The translations under genes were made by a program, and so were the position numbers. Under the pieces are notes generated by a model. That model was not told the origin of the DNA. It ran no database searches and was given only the letters and a program-made list of their open reading frames with translations. From NCBI GenBank assembly GCA_964629015.1, contig CAZVMN010000007.1, positions 132,208 through 196,207 on the forward strand: a stretch of 64,000 nt of DNA. The letters are read 5' to 3'. Below, piece by piece: positions 50,962 to 58,704 of this stretch (the stretch's first letter is position 1; each line of letters starts with the position of its first letter). The stretch comes from Oceanococcus sp964629015 (GTDB lineage: Bacteria > Pseudomonadota > Gammaproteobacteria > Nevskiales > Oceanococcaceae).

Positions 50962-51502
50962 CAGCCAGCGCCAGCTTCATGAAGCTAAACACAAGATACG
51001 GCTGCTGATCGCGAACAAAACTGCCGAGCAGGAATTCCTGCCAGTTGCTTGGTTGCTTGGTGACCAGATCGTTGCGCTGTTCATGGCTGGCGAAACGCCG
51101 ATAGCCACTGACCCCATCGACCAAAAAGCCGGCAGGTATTTCTTCAGAGTTGAGCACCATGAAACGACTGCTGCGCGACACCACGCTGGGCTCACCTTGC
51201 AGCAACTGGCGTAGATCGATCAGCGGCAACAAGCTGCCGCGCACGTTGGCAATACCCAAAAGCCAAGGTTTGGCATTGGGGACACGCGAGTACGCCGGTA
51301 CGGTTATCACTTCACGGATCTCGCGCTGAGGTGCGAGCAGTGATGATTCGCCGAGCCGGAACCCCAGCCCAACCCAAGCATCGCTGGCGTCCGTGCCGCC
51401 CATATCGGTGAAGCGTGTCTGTAAGCGCTGATCCAGCTCCACCAGAAGATGGAACGGCTGGTCTGCAAGCGCCCGGAGTTCTTGAACGTCGGAACTGAGC
51501 AT
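50936..51502 (-). CDS. pilI: CheW-like coupling protein of the pilus chemosensory system
   Basis: A 188-aa CheW homologue linking the PilJ receptor to ChpA. Typical core: WVGLGFRLGESSLLAPQREI, PWLLGIANVRGSLLPLIDL and GFLVDGVSGYRRF. An N-terminal helix of about 40 residues precedes the CheW fold, as in PilI. Located between pilG and chpA on the minus strand, 4 bp after pilG, matching the conserved order except that pilH and pilJ are missing from this position. Confidence 0.92.
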   Translation of the reverse strand: MLSSDVQELRALADQPFHLLVELDQRLQTRFTDMGGTDASDAWVGLGFRLGESSLLAPQREIREVITVPAYSRVPNAKPWLLGIANVRGSLLPLIDLRQLLQGEPSVVSRSSRFMVLNSEEIPAGFLVDGVSGYRRFASHEQRNDLVTKQPSNWQEFLLGSFVRDQQPYLVFSFMKLALADVFQNASA

Positions 51503-51506
51503 GGCG

Positions 51507-51911
51507 CTATCCCGCGCGGTTGGGTTTGTGTGACTCGACCGCGGCGATCAGTTCGTCGCGCGTGAACGGCTTGGTCAAGTAGTGATCCGAACCCACGATA
51601 CGACCACGCGCTCGATCGAACAGTCCGTCTTTGGACGACAACATAATCACCGGCGTCTTGGCGAAACGCGGGTTGCCTTTGATCAAGGCACAGGTCTGAT
51701 AACCGTCGAGGCGCGGCATCATGATGTCCACGAAAATCAGGTCCGGCTTGAGTTCAGCAATTTTCGCGAGCGCTTCGTACCCATCGGTCGCAGCGGAGAC
51801 ATCGCATCCGGCCCTGGAAAGCAAGCTTTCGGCGGTTTTTCTGATGGTTTTGGAATCGTCCACCACCATCACACGAACACCCGTCAAACCATCCACTTGA
51901 CTGTCTGCCAC
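51507..51911 (-). CDS. pilG: Twitching-motility response regulator PilG
   Basis: Single-domain receiver of 134 aa phosphorylated by ChpA and promoting pilus extension. Acidic pocket VVDDSKT, phosphoacceptor in IFVDIMMPRLDGYQTC, and IMLSSKDGLFDRARGRIVG and LTKPF, which closely follow known PilG sequences and distinguish it from PilH. First gene of the pilG-pilI-chpA-chpC unit, divergent from gshB with 197 bp between them. Confidence 0.94.
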   Translation of the reverse strand: MADSQVDGLTGVRVMVVDDSKTIRKTAESLLSRAGCDVSAATDGYEALAKIAELKPDLIFVDIMMPRLDGYQTCALIKGNPRFAKTPVIMLSSKDGLFDRARGRIVGSDHYLTKPFTRDELIAAVESHKPNRAG

Positions 51912-52038
51912 CGAAGTTCCCCCTTAACTCTTCTGTGTACGCCGATGGGCTTCAAGCAAAGGCGCGACCGAGAATACAGACTGCCAGTTTTAGCACAGGC
52001 GGCAACGCTCTGTCGCTGTAAGCACGAGGCCGGGATTT

Positions 52039-52067
52039 CTGTGCACCAAGCGGCGTCCCGGTAGAAT
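52039..52067 (+). promoter_or_regulatory. Weak candidate promoter for the gshB operon
   Basis: TAGAAT (52062-52067) is a good -10 element 42 bp upstream of the gshB ATG; the -35 region (CTGTGC) matches poorly. Nothing else stands out in the divergent pilG-gshB interval 51912-52108. Confidence 0.3.
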
Positions 52068-52108
52068 GCGCGGCCATGTTCCGTCACACGCCCTGAAGCG
52101 ACCAGCCG

Positions 52109-53089
52109 ATGAACGCTGAAAACAAATCCTCCTTGCGCCGCCTGGGCATCGTCATGGACCCGATCAGCGCAATCAAACCTGTCAAAGACACCAGCTTGGC
52201 GCTACTGATCGAAGCCCAGGCGCGTGGCTACGAACTGCATTATTTGGAGATGGGTGATCTGTTCCTCGACGGTGGCCGCGCCGGCGGGTCATCGCGCCCA
52301 TTGCGGGTCCGTGATTCTCTGGATGACTGGTTCAGCCTTGGGCAACGCCAGTCGATCTGGCTGGACCAACTGGACGTGATCTTGATGCGCAAAGATCCAC
52401 CGTTCGATCAAGAGTTTCTCTACGCAACACAGATTCTCGATGTCGCCCACCAAGCGGGCGCTCGCGTAGTCAATGACCCCAGCGCGCTTCGCGATTTCAA
52501 TGAGAAGCTGGCGCTGGCGCGTTACCCACAGTTCACCGCACCGACCCGTGTTGATCGCGACATGGGCCGCTTGCGCGCGTTCGTTGCCGAGCATCAAGAC
52601 ACGGTCATCAAGCCACTGGATGGCATGGGCGGCGCCTCGATCTTCCGCCTGCGTAGCGGTGACCCCAATCTGGGCGTGGTCCTGGAAACGCTGACGCACC
52701 ACGGCAAGCGTTACGCCATGATTCAAAAGTATCTGCCGGCGATCCGTGAGGGCGATAAACGCATCCTGGTGATCAATGGCAAACCCTGGCCGTATGCTTT
52801 GGCGCGCATTCCGGCCGAGGGTGAATCTCGCGGCAACCTTGCCGCCGGCGGTCGCGGCGAAGGTCGCGAACTGTCGGCCCGCGATCGAGAAATCGCCGAG
52901 GCGCTGGGGCCGGATCTGCGTGCACGCGGGCTGCTGTTTGTTGGCCTGGATGTCATCGGCGACTACCTCACCGAGGTCAACGTGACCAGCCCGACCTGCG
53001 TGCGCGAACTCGACAAGCAGTACGGTAGCAACATCAGCGCTGAACTGTTCGATGCGCTCGAGCAACTCAGCGGCAGCGACTCCGCATGA
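52109..53089 (+). CDS. gshB: Glutathione synthetase
   Basis: ATP-grasp ligase joining gamma-glutamylcysteine and glycine. Family motifs: GIVMDPISAIKPVKDTSLAL near the N-terminus, MRKDPPFDQEFLYATQIL, VIKPLDGMGGASIFR (ATP-binding loop) and the C-terminal NVTSPTCVRELDK. The length of 326 aa is typical. It is the first gene of a long plus-strand operon in which every following start overlaps the preceding stop. Confidence 0.96.
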   Translation: MNAENKSSLRRLGIVMDPISAIKPVKDTSLALLIEAQARGYELHYLEMGDLFLDGGRAGGSSRPLRVRDSLDDWFSLGQRQSIWLDQLDVILMRKDPPFDQEFLYATQILDVAHQAGARVVNDPSALRDFNEKLALARYPQFTAPTRVDRDMGRLRAFVAEHQDTVIKPLDGMGGASIFRLRSGDPNLGVVLETLTHHGKRYAMIQKYLPAIREGDKRILVINGKPWPYALARIPAEGESRGNLAAGGRGEGRELSARDREIAEALGPDLRARGLLFVGLDVIGDYLTEVNVTSPTCVRELDKQYGSNISAELFDALEQLSGSDSA

Positions 53090-54111
53090 AGCAGGCCTTT
53101 ATCGGCCTGAGCCTGTGCGCCATCCTGGCTTGGGGCGTTTGGCAGCAGCGCCCCGCCCCCACAACCGCGGATGTCACCCACCGGGAAGTGTTCGCGCTGG
53201 GTACGCTGATTCAGATTTCGATTGCAGGCGATGTGGATCCCAGCACTCTGAATCAAACGCAGGCTGCTCTGGCCACACTTGAGCGGCGCTGGTCTGTGCT
53301 CGGCGACGGAGATCTGGCGCAGGTCAATCAACAACTAGAAGAGCAAACCCACGTCGCGCTGCCAGACACCTTGCATGACGGCTTTGTCGCAGCCCGCGAC
53401 TTGTGTCTCAGCAGTGGTGGCCGCTTCGATCCCGGTGTTGGTGATCTGGTGCGTTTGTGGGGTTTTGATGACGAGGATCACTTCAGAGAGACCCCGCCAG
53501 CCAAGGACCGAATCAGCGTGGCGCTGCAACAACGCAGCAGCCTGTGCGATGCAAGCATATCGGCAGGGACGCTGAGCATCTCCCGCGCCCCGGCGCGTTT
53601 TGACTTCGGGGCTTCCGCCAAAGGTCGCGCGGTGGACGATGTGATCGCTCTGCTGCAGTCCCAGGGCATTCACAACGCCATCGTGAACGCTGGTGGCGAC
53701 ATCAAAGTCATTGGGCAGCGTTTCGACCGCCTCTGGCGCATTGGTATCCGCCATCCGCGCCCACACGACGGGCAGAGCATGCTCGCCTCTTTGGAGCTGG
53801 ACGACGGGGAAGCCATCTTCACCTCCGGTGACTACGAACGCTTCTTCATTTATGACGGCGTGCGCTATCACCACATTCTTGACCCGCGTAGCGGCTACCC
53901 GGCACAGGGCAGTCAGTCCGCGACCGTTGTGCACCGCAGTGCGGAGCTGGCCGACGCCGCGGCTACAGCTCTGTTTGTCGCTGGCGCCAAGGATGCCGCC
54001 GACGTGATGCAACAGATGGGGGTCGATGACTGGCTGTTGGTCGATGCGCGTGGCGAGCTCCACGCCAGCGCATCCATGCGCGAACGCATTCCTGATCTTG
54101 CGACACCGTGA
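53086..54111 (+). CDS. apbE: FAD:protein FMN transferase, ApbE family
   Basis: Periplasmic enzyme that covalently attaches FMN to threonine/serine residues of membrane redox proteins. An N-terminal hydrophobic anchor (about 5-20) is followed by the ApbE fold with FALGTLIQISI, FDFGASAKGRAVDD, IVNAGGDIKVIG and metal-site region ADAAATALF. The length of 341 aa is normal. It overlaps gshB and the NusG_II gene by 4 bp each. No obvious FMN-accepting protein is encoded in the window. Confidence 0.93.
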   Translation: MKQAFIGLSLCAILAWGVWQQRPAPTTADVTHREVFALGTLIQISIAGDVDPSTLNQTQAALATLERRWSVLGDGDLAQVNQQLEEQTHVALPDTLHDGFVAARDLCLSSGGRFDPGVGDLVRLWGFDDEDHFRETPPAKDRISVALQQRSSLCDASISAGTLSISRAPARFDFGASAKGRAVDDVIALLQSQGIHNAIVNAGGDIKVIGQRFDRLWRIGIRHPRPHDGQSMLASLELDDGEAIFTSGDYERFFIYDGVRYHHILDPRSGYPAQGSQSATVVHRSAELADAAATALFVAGAKDAADVMQQMGVDDWLLVDARGELHASASMRERIPDLATP

Positions 54112-54464
54112 CACGCGCGGATCAATTGATACTGATCGTCCTGCTCGTCGGAATCGGGGCTTTGTTTCGCTTGTATTGGACGCCGCCAAGACCTGCCACC
54201 GAAGCCGTGATCACCGGACCGCAGCAACGCCTGACGCTGAACATGAACGAAGACACGCAAGTCCATGTGCACGGCGCTTTGGGCGAGAGCGTCCTTGAAG
54301 TTGTCGACGGTGCCGTGCGATTTGTGGAATCGCCGTGCCGCCATCAGATCTGCGTACGCTCCGGCTGGCACCACAATGCCGGCGCCGTCGCGGCCTGCGT
54401 ACCCAACCGCATCAGTGTGGTGTTGAACGGTGGCGAGAGTGAGTTCGATGCGATCAGCTACTGA
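54108..54464 (+). CDS. Membrane-anchored NusG domain II-containing protein
   Basis: A 118-aa protein with one N-terminal membrane helix (LILIVLLVGIGALF, about 7-20) and an exported NusG_II-type domain. The diagnostic region has SPCRHQICVRSGW followed by AACVPNRISVVL, i.e. three cysteines with the C-x(4)-C and C-(V/L)-P-N pattern of this family. The start is GTG with a 4-bp overlap to apbE. Such proteins commonly stand beside ApbE and a Gx transporter, as here; a role in extracytoplasmic flavin-based electron transfer is proposed by association only. Confidence 0.82.
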   Translation: MTRADQLILIVLLVGIGALFRLYWTPPRPATEAVITGPQQRLTLNMNEDTQVHVHGALGESVLEVVDGAVRFVESPCRHQICVRSGWHHNAGAVAACVPNRISVVLNGGESEFDAISY

Positions 54465-54990
54465 CCCTCAACTTGACGGCTTGGTCGCGGGATACGCCGC
54501 GTTGGCGATCGTCATCCACATCCTGGAAGCCGGCCTGCCCTCGCCCATCCCCGGCATCAAGCCCGGCCTATCTAATGTGGTCACGCTGATTGTCTTGCTG
54601 CGCCACGGCTGGGCTCTTGCGGCCTGGGTGGTCGTTCTGCGGGTTCTGGTCAGTGCGCTGCTCTTGGGCACCTTCTTAACCCCCACATTCATCCTCAGCC
54701 TTTCCGGTGCCTGTGCCAGTCTGGGCGCGATGGGCCTGATCCATGTGCTGCAGCTGCGCATGTCCGTGTTCAGCGCATACGGTTACGCCATGCCCTCTGC
54801 CTGCGCGCACATGCTCGGCCAGTTTGTCGTCGCCTATGCGCTGTTCGTCCCTCACGCCGGACTGCTCAAACTCCTGCCTGTCCTGAGTAGCGCGGCTTTG
54901 CTTTTTGGCGTTTCCACAGGCTGGCTGGCAATGCGCATTTTGAGCGCCATGGCGCCGCCGGCCGGTGTCCGCGAGCCCCCCAGCTCATGA
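54448..54990 (+). CDS. Gx transporter family / heptaprenyl-diphosphate-synthase-component-I-like membrane protein
   Basis: A 180-aa polytopic membrane protein with about five hydrophobic segments. The family signature is PIPGIKPGLSNVVTLIVLL near residue 35; ALLLGTFLTPTFILSLSGA follows. Despite the database name, these proteins resemble small-molecule transport components rather than prenyl synthases. The ATG at 54448 is taken (MRSATDPQ), overlapping the NusG_II gene by 17 bp; a GTG at 54430 is possible. Adjacent to apbE and NusG_II, forming a recurring trio. Confidence 0.83.
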   Translation: MRSATDPQLDGLVAGYAALAIVIHILEAGLPSPIPGIKPGLSNVVTLIVLLRHGWALAAWVVVLRVLVSALLLGTFLTPTFILSLSGACASLGAMGLIHVLQLRMSVFSAYGYAMPSACAHMLGQFVVAYALFVPHAGLLKLLPVLSSAALLFGVSTGWLAMRILSAMAPPAGVREPPSS

Positions 54991-55610
54991 ATTTGAAGCG
55001 CCTCGGCTTGCGGCCAGCACCCGCAAACACGGATACTCCGCGCATGTCCGAGGAATCGTTGCGCAATCAGTTCCTTATCGCCATGCCCAGCTTGGCCGAC
55101 AGCAATTTCGAACGATCCGTCAGCCTGTTGTGCGAGCACGGTGACGATGGCGCTCTTGGACTGGTCATCAACCGCCCCACCGATCTCACAGTAGGCGGCA
55201 TGCTGGAGCATCTGGATATCGACAGCAGCGGCCTCAGCCCAACGCAAATCGAAAGTCCGGTGTTCTGGGGTGGCCCGGTCCAGTCGGAGCGCGGATTTGT
55301 CCTGCATTCCCCCCGAGGGCGCTGGGAGTCCAGCATTCAGGTCAGCCCCACACTGGCCGTCTCAACATCGCGCGATATTCTCGCCGCCATCGGAGCCGGG
55401 CAAGGACCCGAGCGCTTTCTGGTCACGCTGGGGTATGCCGGCTGGGAAAGCGGCCAGCTGGAACGTGAAATCATGGAAAACAGCTGGCTCAATACCGAAG
55501 CGAATGCATCGATCATTTTCGAAACGGCCAGCGAGATGCGCTGGGACGCCGCCACCCGACTGCTGGGGATTGACCCTGCGAGTCTCAGTCACGGCGCGGG
55601 ACACGCGTGA
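54987..55610 (+). CDS. yqgE: YqgE/AlgH family (UPF0301) protein
   Basis: A 207-aa cytoplasmic protein of the conserved YqgE/AlgH family. Core motifs: NQFLIAMPSLADSNFERSV, GALGLVINRPTD, VFWGGPVQSERGFVLH and LVTLGYAGWESGQLE. The first ATG overlaps the previous stop (ATGA); the family homology begins near the ATG at 55044, so the true start may be 57 bp later. It precedes ruvX, the usual order in Gammaproteobacteria. Its biochemical role is not established from sequence. Confidence 0.92.
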   Translation: MNLKRLGLRPAPANTDTPRMSEESLRNQFLIAMPSLADSNFERSVSLLCEHGDDGALGLVINRPTDLTVGGMLEHLDIDSSGLSPTQIESPVFWGGPVQSERGFVLHSPRGRWESSIQVSPTLAVSTSRDILAAIGAGQGPERFLVTLGYAGWESGQLEREIMENSWLNTEANASIIFETASEMRWDAATRLLGIDPASLSHGAGHA

Positions 55611-56032
55611 GCGTTGTGGCCCTGGGTTTCGACTTCGGCGAAAAACGCATCGGCATGGCGATTGGCAATCAGACAACCGGCACGAGCCGAGCCTTGGGCT
55701 GGATTCCGACACCTCAGCACGATCAGGACTGGAACCCGATTGCATCTGCTGTGCACGACTGGCAGCCACAGATCCTGCTTGTCGGTGTGCCACTAACCGA
55801 TGAGGGCGGCAAACAGCCCATGACCCGCAAAGCGCGGCACTTTGGCCATCAGCTGCGCGAGCGCTTTGGGTTACCCGTGCGTGAAATCGATGAGCGCTAT
55901 TCTTCGACCGCGGCAGACTCCGCCCTGATCGAGGCCCGACGCAGCGGACAAAAAACCCGCAAACTTCAACGCGGCGACACAGACAGTGCCGCCGCAACTC
56001 TCATTGTTCAGCAGTGGCTGGATCAGGCATGA
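55607..56032 (+). CDS. ruvX: Holliday junction resolvase-like protein RuvX/YqgF (pre-16S rRNA nuclease)
   Basis: RNase H-fold nuclease of 141 aa with the first catalytic Asp in ALGFDFGEKRIGMA, VGVPLTDEG, the Glu/Asp region IDERYSSTAADSAL and the last Asp in DTDSAAATLIVQQWL. Start codon GTG at 55607 overlapping yqgE by 4 bp. The order yqgE-ruvX-pyrB is as in pseudomonads. Confidence 0.94.
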   Translation: MSVVALGFDFGEKRIGMAIGNQTTGTSRALGWIPTPQHDQDWNPIASAVHDWQPQILLVGVPLTDEGGKQPMTRKARHFGHQLRERFGLPVREIDERYSSTAADSALIEARRSGQKTRKLQRGDTDSAAATLIVQQWLDQA

Positions 56033-56988
56033 ACCCGCAAATCGACGACCACGGCCAGCTTCGGCACCTGCTCACCATTCAGGGTTTGAATGCCGAGAAT
56101 ATCCACGCCATTCTGGATCGGGCAGAAAGCTTCGTCAGCCGCCCGGGCAGCGGCCCCCGCACCAGCGCGGAACTCAAAGGCCGCACCATCGTGAATCTGT
56201 TTTTTGAAGCCAGTACACGCACGCGCTCGGCTTTCGAGTTGGCAGGCAAGCGGCTCAGTGCTGATGTCCTGAATATGGATGTTGCAACCTCATCCACCAG
56301 CAAAGGCGAAACCTTGCTGGATACGCTGAAGACGCTGGAAGCCATGGATGTGGACATGTTCATCGTCCGCCACCAAGCCAGCGGCGCGGCTCAGTTCATC
56401 GCTGACCAAGTCCGTCCAGGTGTGGCCATCCTGAATGCCGGTGATGGTCGCCACGCCCACCCGACCCAGGCCTTGCTGGATGTCTTCACAATCCGGCGCC
56501 ACAAGCCAGCGTTCGACCAGCTCTCTGTGGCCATCGTCGGCGACATCCTGCATTCACGCGTCGCTCGCTCGGAGATTCGCGCCCTGCGCGCGCTGGGGGT
56601 TAAGGACTTGCGCGTGATTGGCCCCAGCACATTGTTACCCGCTGGCCTGTCCGACCTCGGCGCCCAGCCGGAGATCGACATGGATCGCGGTATCGAGGGC
56701 GCGGATGTCATCATCATGTTGCGCCTTCAAAAAGAACGCATGAGCGGCCACTTCCTGCCCAGCGCCGACGAGTTCTACCAACGCTACGGCCTGACTCAAG
56801 CGCGACTGGCCACAGCAAAACCCGATGCACTGGTCATGCACCCGGGCCCCATCAACCGCGGGGTTGAGATTGAATCCCGCGTGGCCGACGGCCCGCAATC
56901 GGTCATCCTGCAGCAGGTCAATCACGGCGTTGCCGTGCGCATGGCCATCATGTCGATGATTCTCGGTCAATCCGGAGCACGCCGATGA
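56029..56988 (+). CDS. pyrB: Aspartate carbamoyltransferase catalytic subunit
   Basis: Second step of pyrimidine synthesis. Carbamoyl-phosphate motif FFEASTRTRSAFE, GDGRHAHPTQALLD, VAIVGDILHSRVARSE and HPGPINRGVEI are all present. The length from the ATG at 56029 is 319 aa; it overlaps ruvX and pyrC' by 4 bp each. No PyrI regulatory chain is present. Together with the inactive dihydroorotase-like partner this is the pseudomonad-type (class A) arrangement. Confidence 0.96.
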   Translation: MNPQIDDHGQLRHLLTIQGLNAENIHAILDRAESFVSRPGSGPRTSAELKGRTIVNLFFEASTRTRSAFELAGKRLSADVLNMDVATSSTSKGETLLDTLKTLEAMDVDMFIVRHQASGAAQFIADQVRPGVAILNAGDGRHAHPTQALLDVFTIRRHKPAFDQLSVAIVGDILHSRVARSEIRALRALGVKDLRVIGPSTLLPAGLSDLGAQPEIDMDRGIEGADVIIMLRLQKERMSGHFLPSADEFYQRYGLTQARLATAKPDALVMHPGPINRGVEIESRVADGPQSVILQQVNHGVAVRMAIMSMILGQSGARR

Positions 56989-58262
56989 GCCTGACGCGCA
57001 TCACCAATGTCCAGTGGCTCAACCCTCTGGGCGCGAACCCGAATGCTGCGCCAGTTGACGTGGACATTGATGAACACGGCGCCCGGTCAAGCAACGGGAT
57101 CTCGCCTGAGGTCGTCGTCGACGGTCGCAAGCTGTGGCTGATGCCAGCGATGTTTGATCTCTCGCAACATCTGCCCCGCGCCGGCAGCGCCGCGAGCGCG
57201 ATATCCAAAGAGCTGCACGCGGCCTGGCGCAACGGCTTTCATGCCGTTTGCGCGGCCCCAGACACCGACCCCTTGGTCGACAACCCTTCGGCCATGGAGT
57301 GGATCATGCAGCGCGTGGGCATCCACGATGAACCCAGCGCAAAGCTCCATCTGATCGGCGCTTTGACACAGGGTCTGGCCGGCACCCAACTCAGCAACAT
57401 GGCCAGTCTGATTCAAGCCGGCTGCCGCGCGGTTGGCCAAGGCGATGGCCCGATGCCATCGGTGGATCTACTACGCCAAGCACTACGCTATGCCGCGGAT
57501 CTGGATTTGTGTGTCCACCTGTCACCGCAACTCAACACGACTTTTCCTGGCTGTGCCCACGACGGCGCCGTCGCCAACCGCTTGGGCCTGAGTGGCATTC
57601 CAGCCGTCAGTGAGACGCTGGCGGTCGCGATGATCGTCGCCCTTGTCGAGGACACAGGTTGCCGCGTGCACCTGACGCGCCTGTCCAGCGCCGGAGGCGC
57701 CGAGCGACTGCGCCAGGCTCAAGCTGCCAAGCTGCCGATCACCGCCGGTGTATCGATCTGGAATTTGCTCTACACCGATCAAGCACTCGCCGAGTACGAC
57801 GCACGTTTCCATCTGAATCCACCGCTGCGTGAAGAAGATGACCGGCAAGCCCTGTTGAGCGCGATTCGTGATGGCGCGATCAGCGTCATCAGCAGCGATC
57901 ATCGACCGCTCGGTCAAGACGCCAAACTGGGGCCATTCGCTGACACCCAGGCGGGCGCAAACGGGATTGATGGCTTCGTTGCAGGTTTGGTGCGTTTGGC
58001 TCGTAGCGAAGACATTTCTGCTGACCTGCTGGCAGCTTGCACCAGTGCCGGCCCCCGTAGGGTCATCGGCGGCTCTCAGGACACCACGGACTGGCTGCTG
58101 ATCGATCCCGAGCACGCCTGGACAATGCAAGCACACAACGTGCACAGTGCGAGTCGGCATACACCTTGGATCGGCCAAGCCGTCAGCGGCGCCATTGCCG
58201 GTCGCATCATCAACGGACACTGTGAGATTCACGAAGGCTGGCAAAGCCGGCTTGGTGTATAG
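56985..58262 (+). CDS. pyrX: Dihydroorotase-like protein, probably catalytically inactive (PyrC'/PyrX)
   Basis: A 425-aa amidohydrolase-fold protein coupled to pyrB. The zinc motif that normally reads D-x-H-x-H after the first strand is here MFDLSQHLPRAG, so the first His is replaced by Ser; the segment near ISVISSDHRPLGQDAK keeps the later Asp. Such PyrC-like chains serve as structural partners of PyrB dodecamers, while a separate active pyrC exists elsewhere in the genome. The ATG overlaps the pyrB stop (ATGA). Last gene of the gshB operon; pilH follows after 42 bp. Confidence 0.88.
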   Translation: MSLTRITNVQWLNPLGANPNAAPVDVDIDEHGARSSNGISPEVVVDGRKLWLMPAMFDLSQHLPRAGSAASAISKELHAAWRNGFHAVCAAPDTDPLVDNPSAMEWIMQRVGIHDEPSAKLHLIGALTQGLAGTQLSNMASLIQAGCRAVGQGDGPMPSVDLLRQALRYAADLDLCVHLSPQLNTTFPGCAHDGAVANRLGLSGIPAVSETLAVAMIVALVEDTGCRVHLTRLSSAGGAERLRQAQAAKLPITAGVSIWNLLYTDQALAEYDARFHLNPPLREEDDRQALLSAIRDGAISVISSDHRPLGQDAKLGPFADTQAGANGIDGFVAGLVRLARSEDISADLLAACTSAGPRRVIGGSQDTTDWLLIDPEHAWTMQAHNVHSASRHTPWIGQAVSGAIAGRIINGHCEIHEGWQSRLGV

Positions 58263-58304
58263 TTTTTTGAATTGACAACGCACGCTGCAGGGAGAGACTT
58301 GAAC

Positions 58305-58667
58305 ATGGCACGCGTTCTTATCGTCGACGACTCGCCGACGGAATTGATGAAGTTGCGCGGATTTCTCGAAGCCGAGGGGTTTCAAGTCGTTGAAGCCAAT
58401 TCGGGAGACGATGCCATCGCAAAGTCCAAGGCCCAGCGACCGGACATCATTGTGATGGACGTAGTGATGCCTGGCATGAACGGTTTCCAGGCCACTCGCA
58501 CGTTAAGCCGCGACCCGGACACCAAAGATGTACCGGTCATCGTGTGCTCAAGCAAGAGTCAGGAAACCGACAAACTGTGGGCCAAGCGTCAAGGCGCTGC
58601 CGACTACGTGGTCAAGCCAGTCAAAGGGCCTGATCTTCTGTCCAAGATCAAGGCGCTACTGAACTAG
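58305..58667 (+). CDS. pilH: Twitching-motility response regulator PilH
   Basis: A 120-aa CheY-like receiver. MARVLIVDDSPTELMKL, phosphoacceptor in VMDVVMPGMNGFQATR, and QETDKLWAKRQGAADYVVKP follow PilH sequences, notably the W-A-K-R-Q-G-A stretch. It has its own ribosome site (AGGGAGAG) and is followed by pilJ after 37 bp. It counteracts PilG in known systems. Here it is 6.4 kb away from pilG, separated by the gshB-pyrX operon. Confidence 0.94.
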   Translation: MARVLIVDDSPTELMKLRGFLEAEGFQVVEANSGDDAIAKSKAQRPDIIVMDVVMPGMNGFQATRTLSRDPDTKDVPVIVCSSKSQETDKLWAKRQGAADYVVKPVKGPDLLSKIKALLN

Positions 58668-58704
58668 CCAGTCAAGCACCTGCCAATCTGCTTCGGGGGG
58701 AACC

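Noticed and set aside
58257..58283. TTGACA and TATAGT just before pilH as a sigma-70 promoter
   Set aside because: The two elements are in the wrong order and spacing; no -10 lies 16-18 bp after TTGACA. pilH may have a different promoter or be read from the pyr operon.
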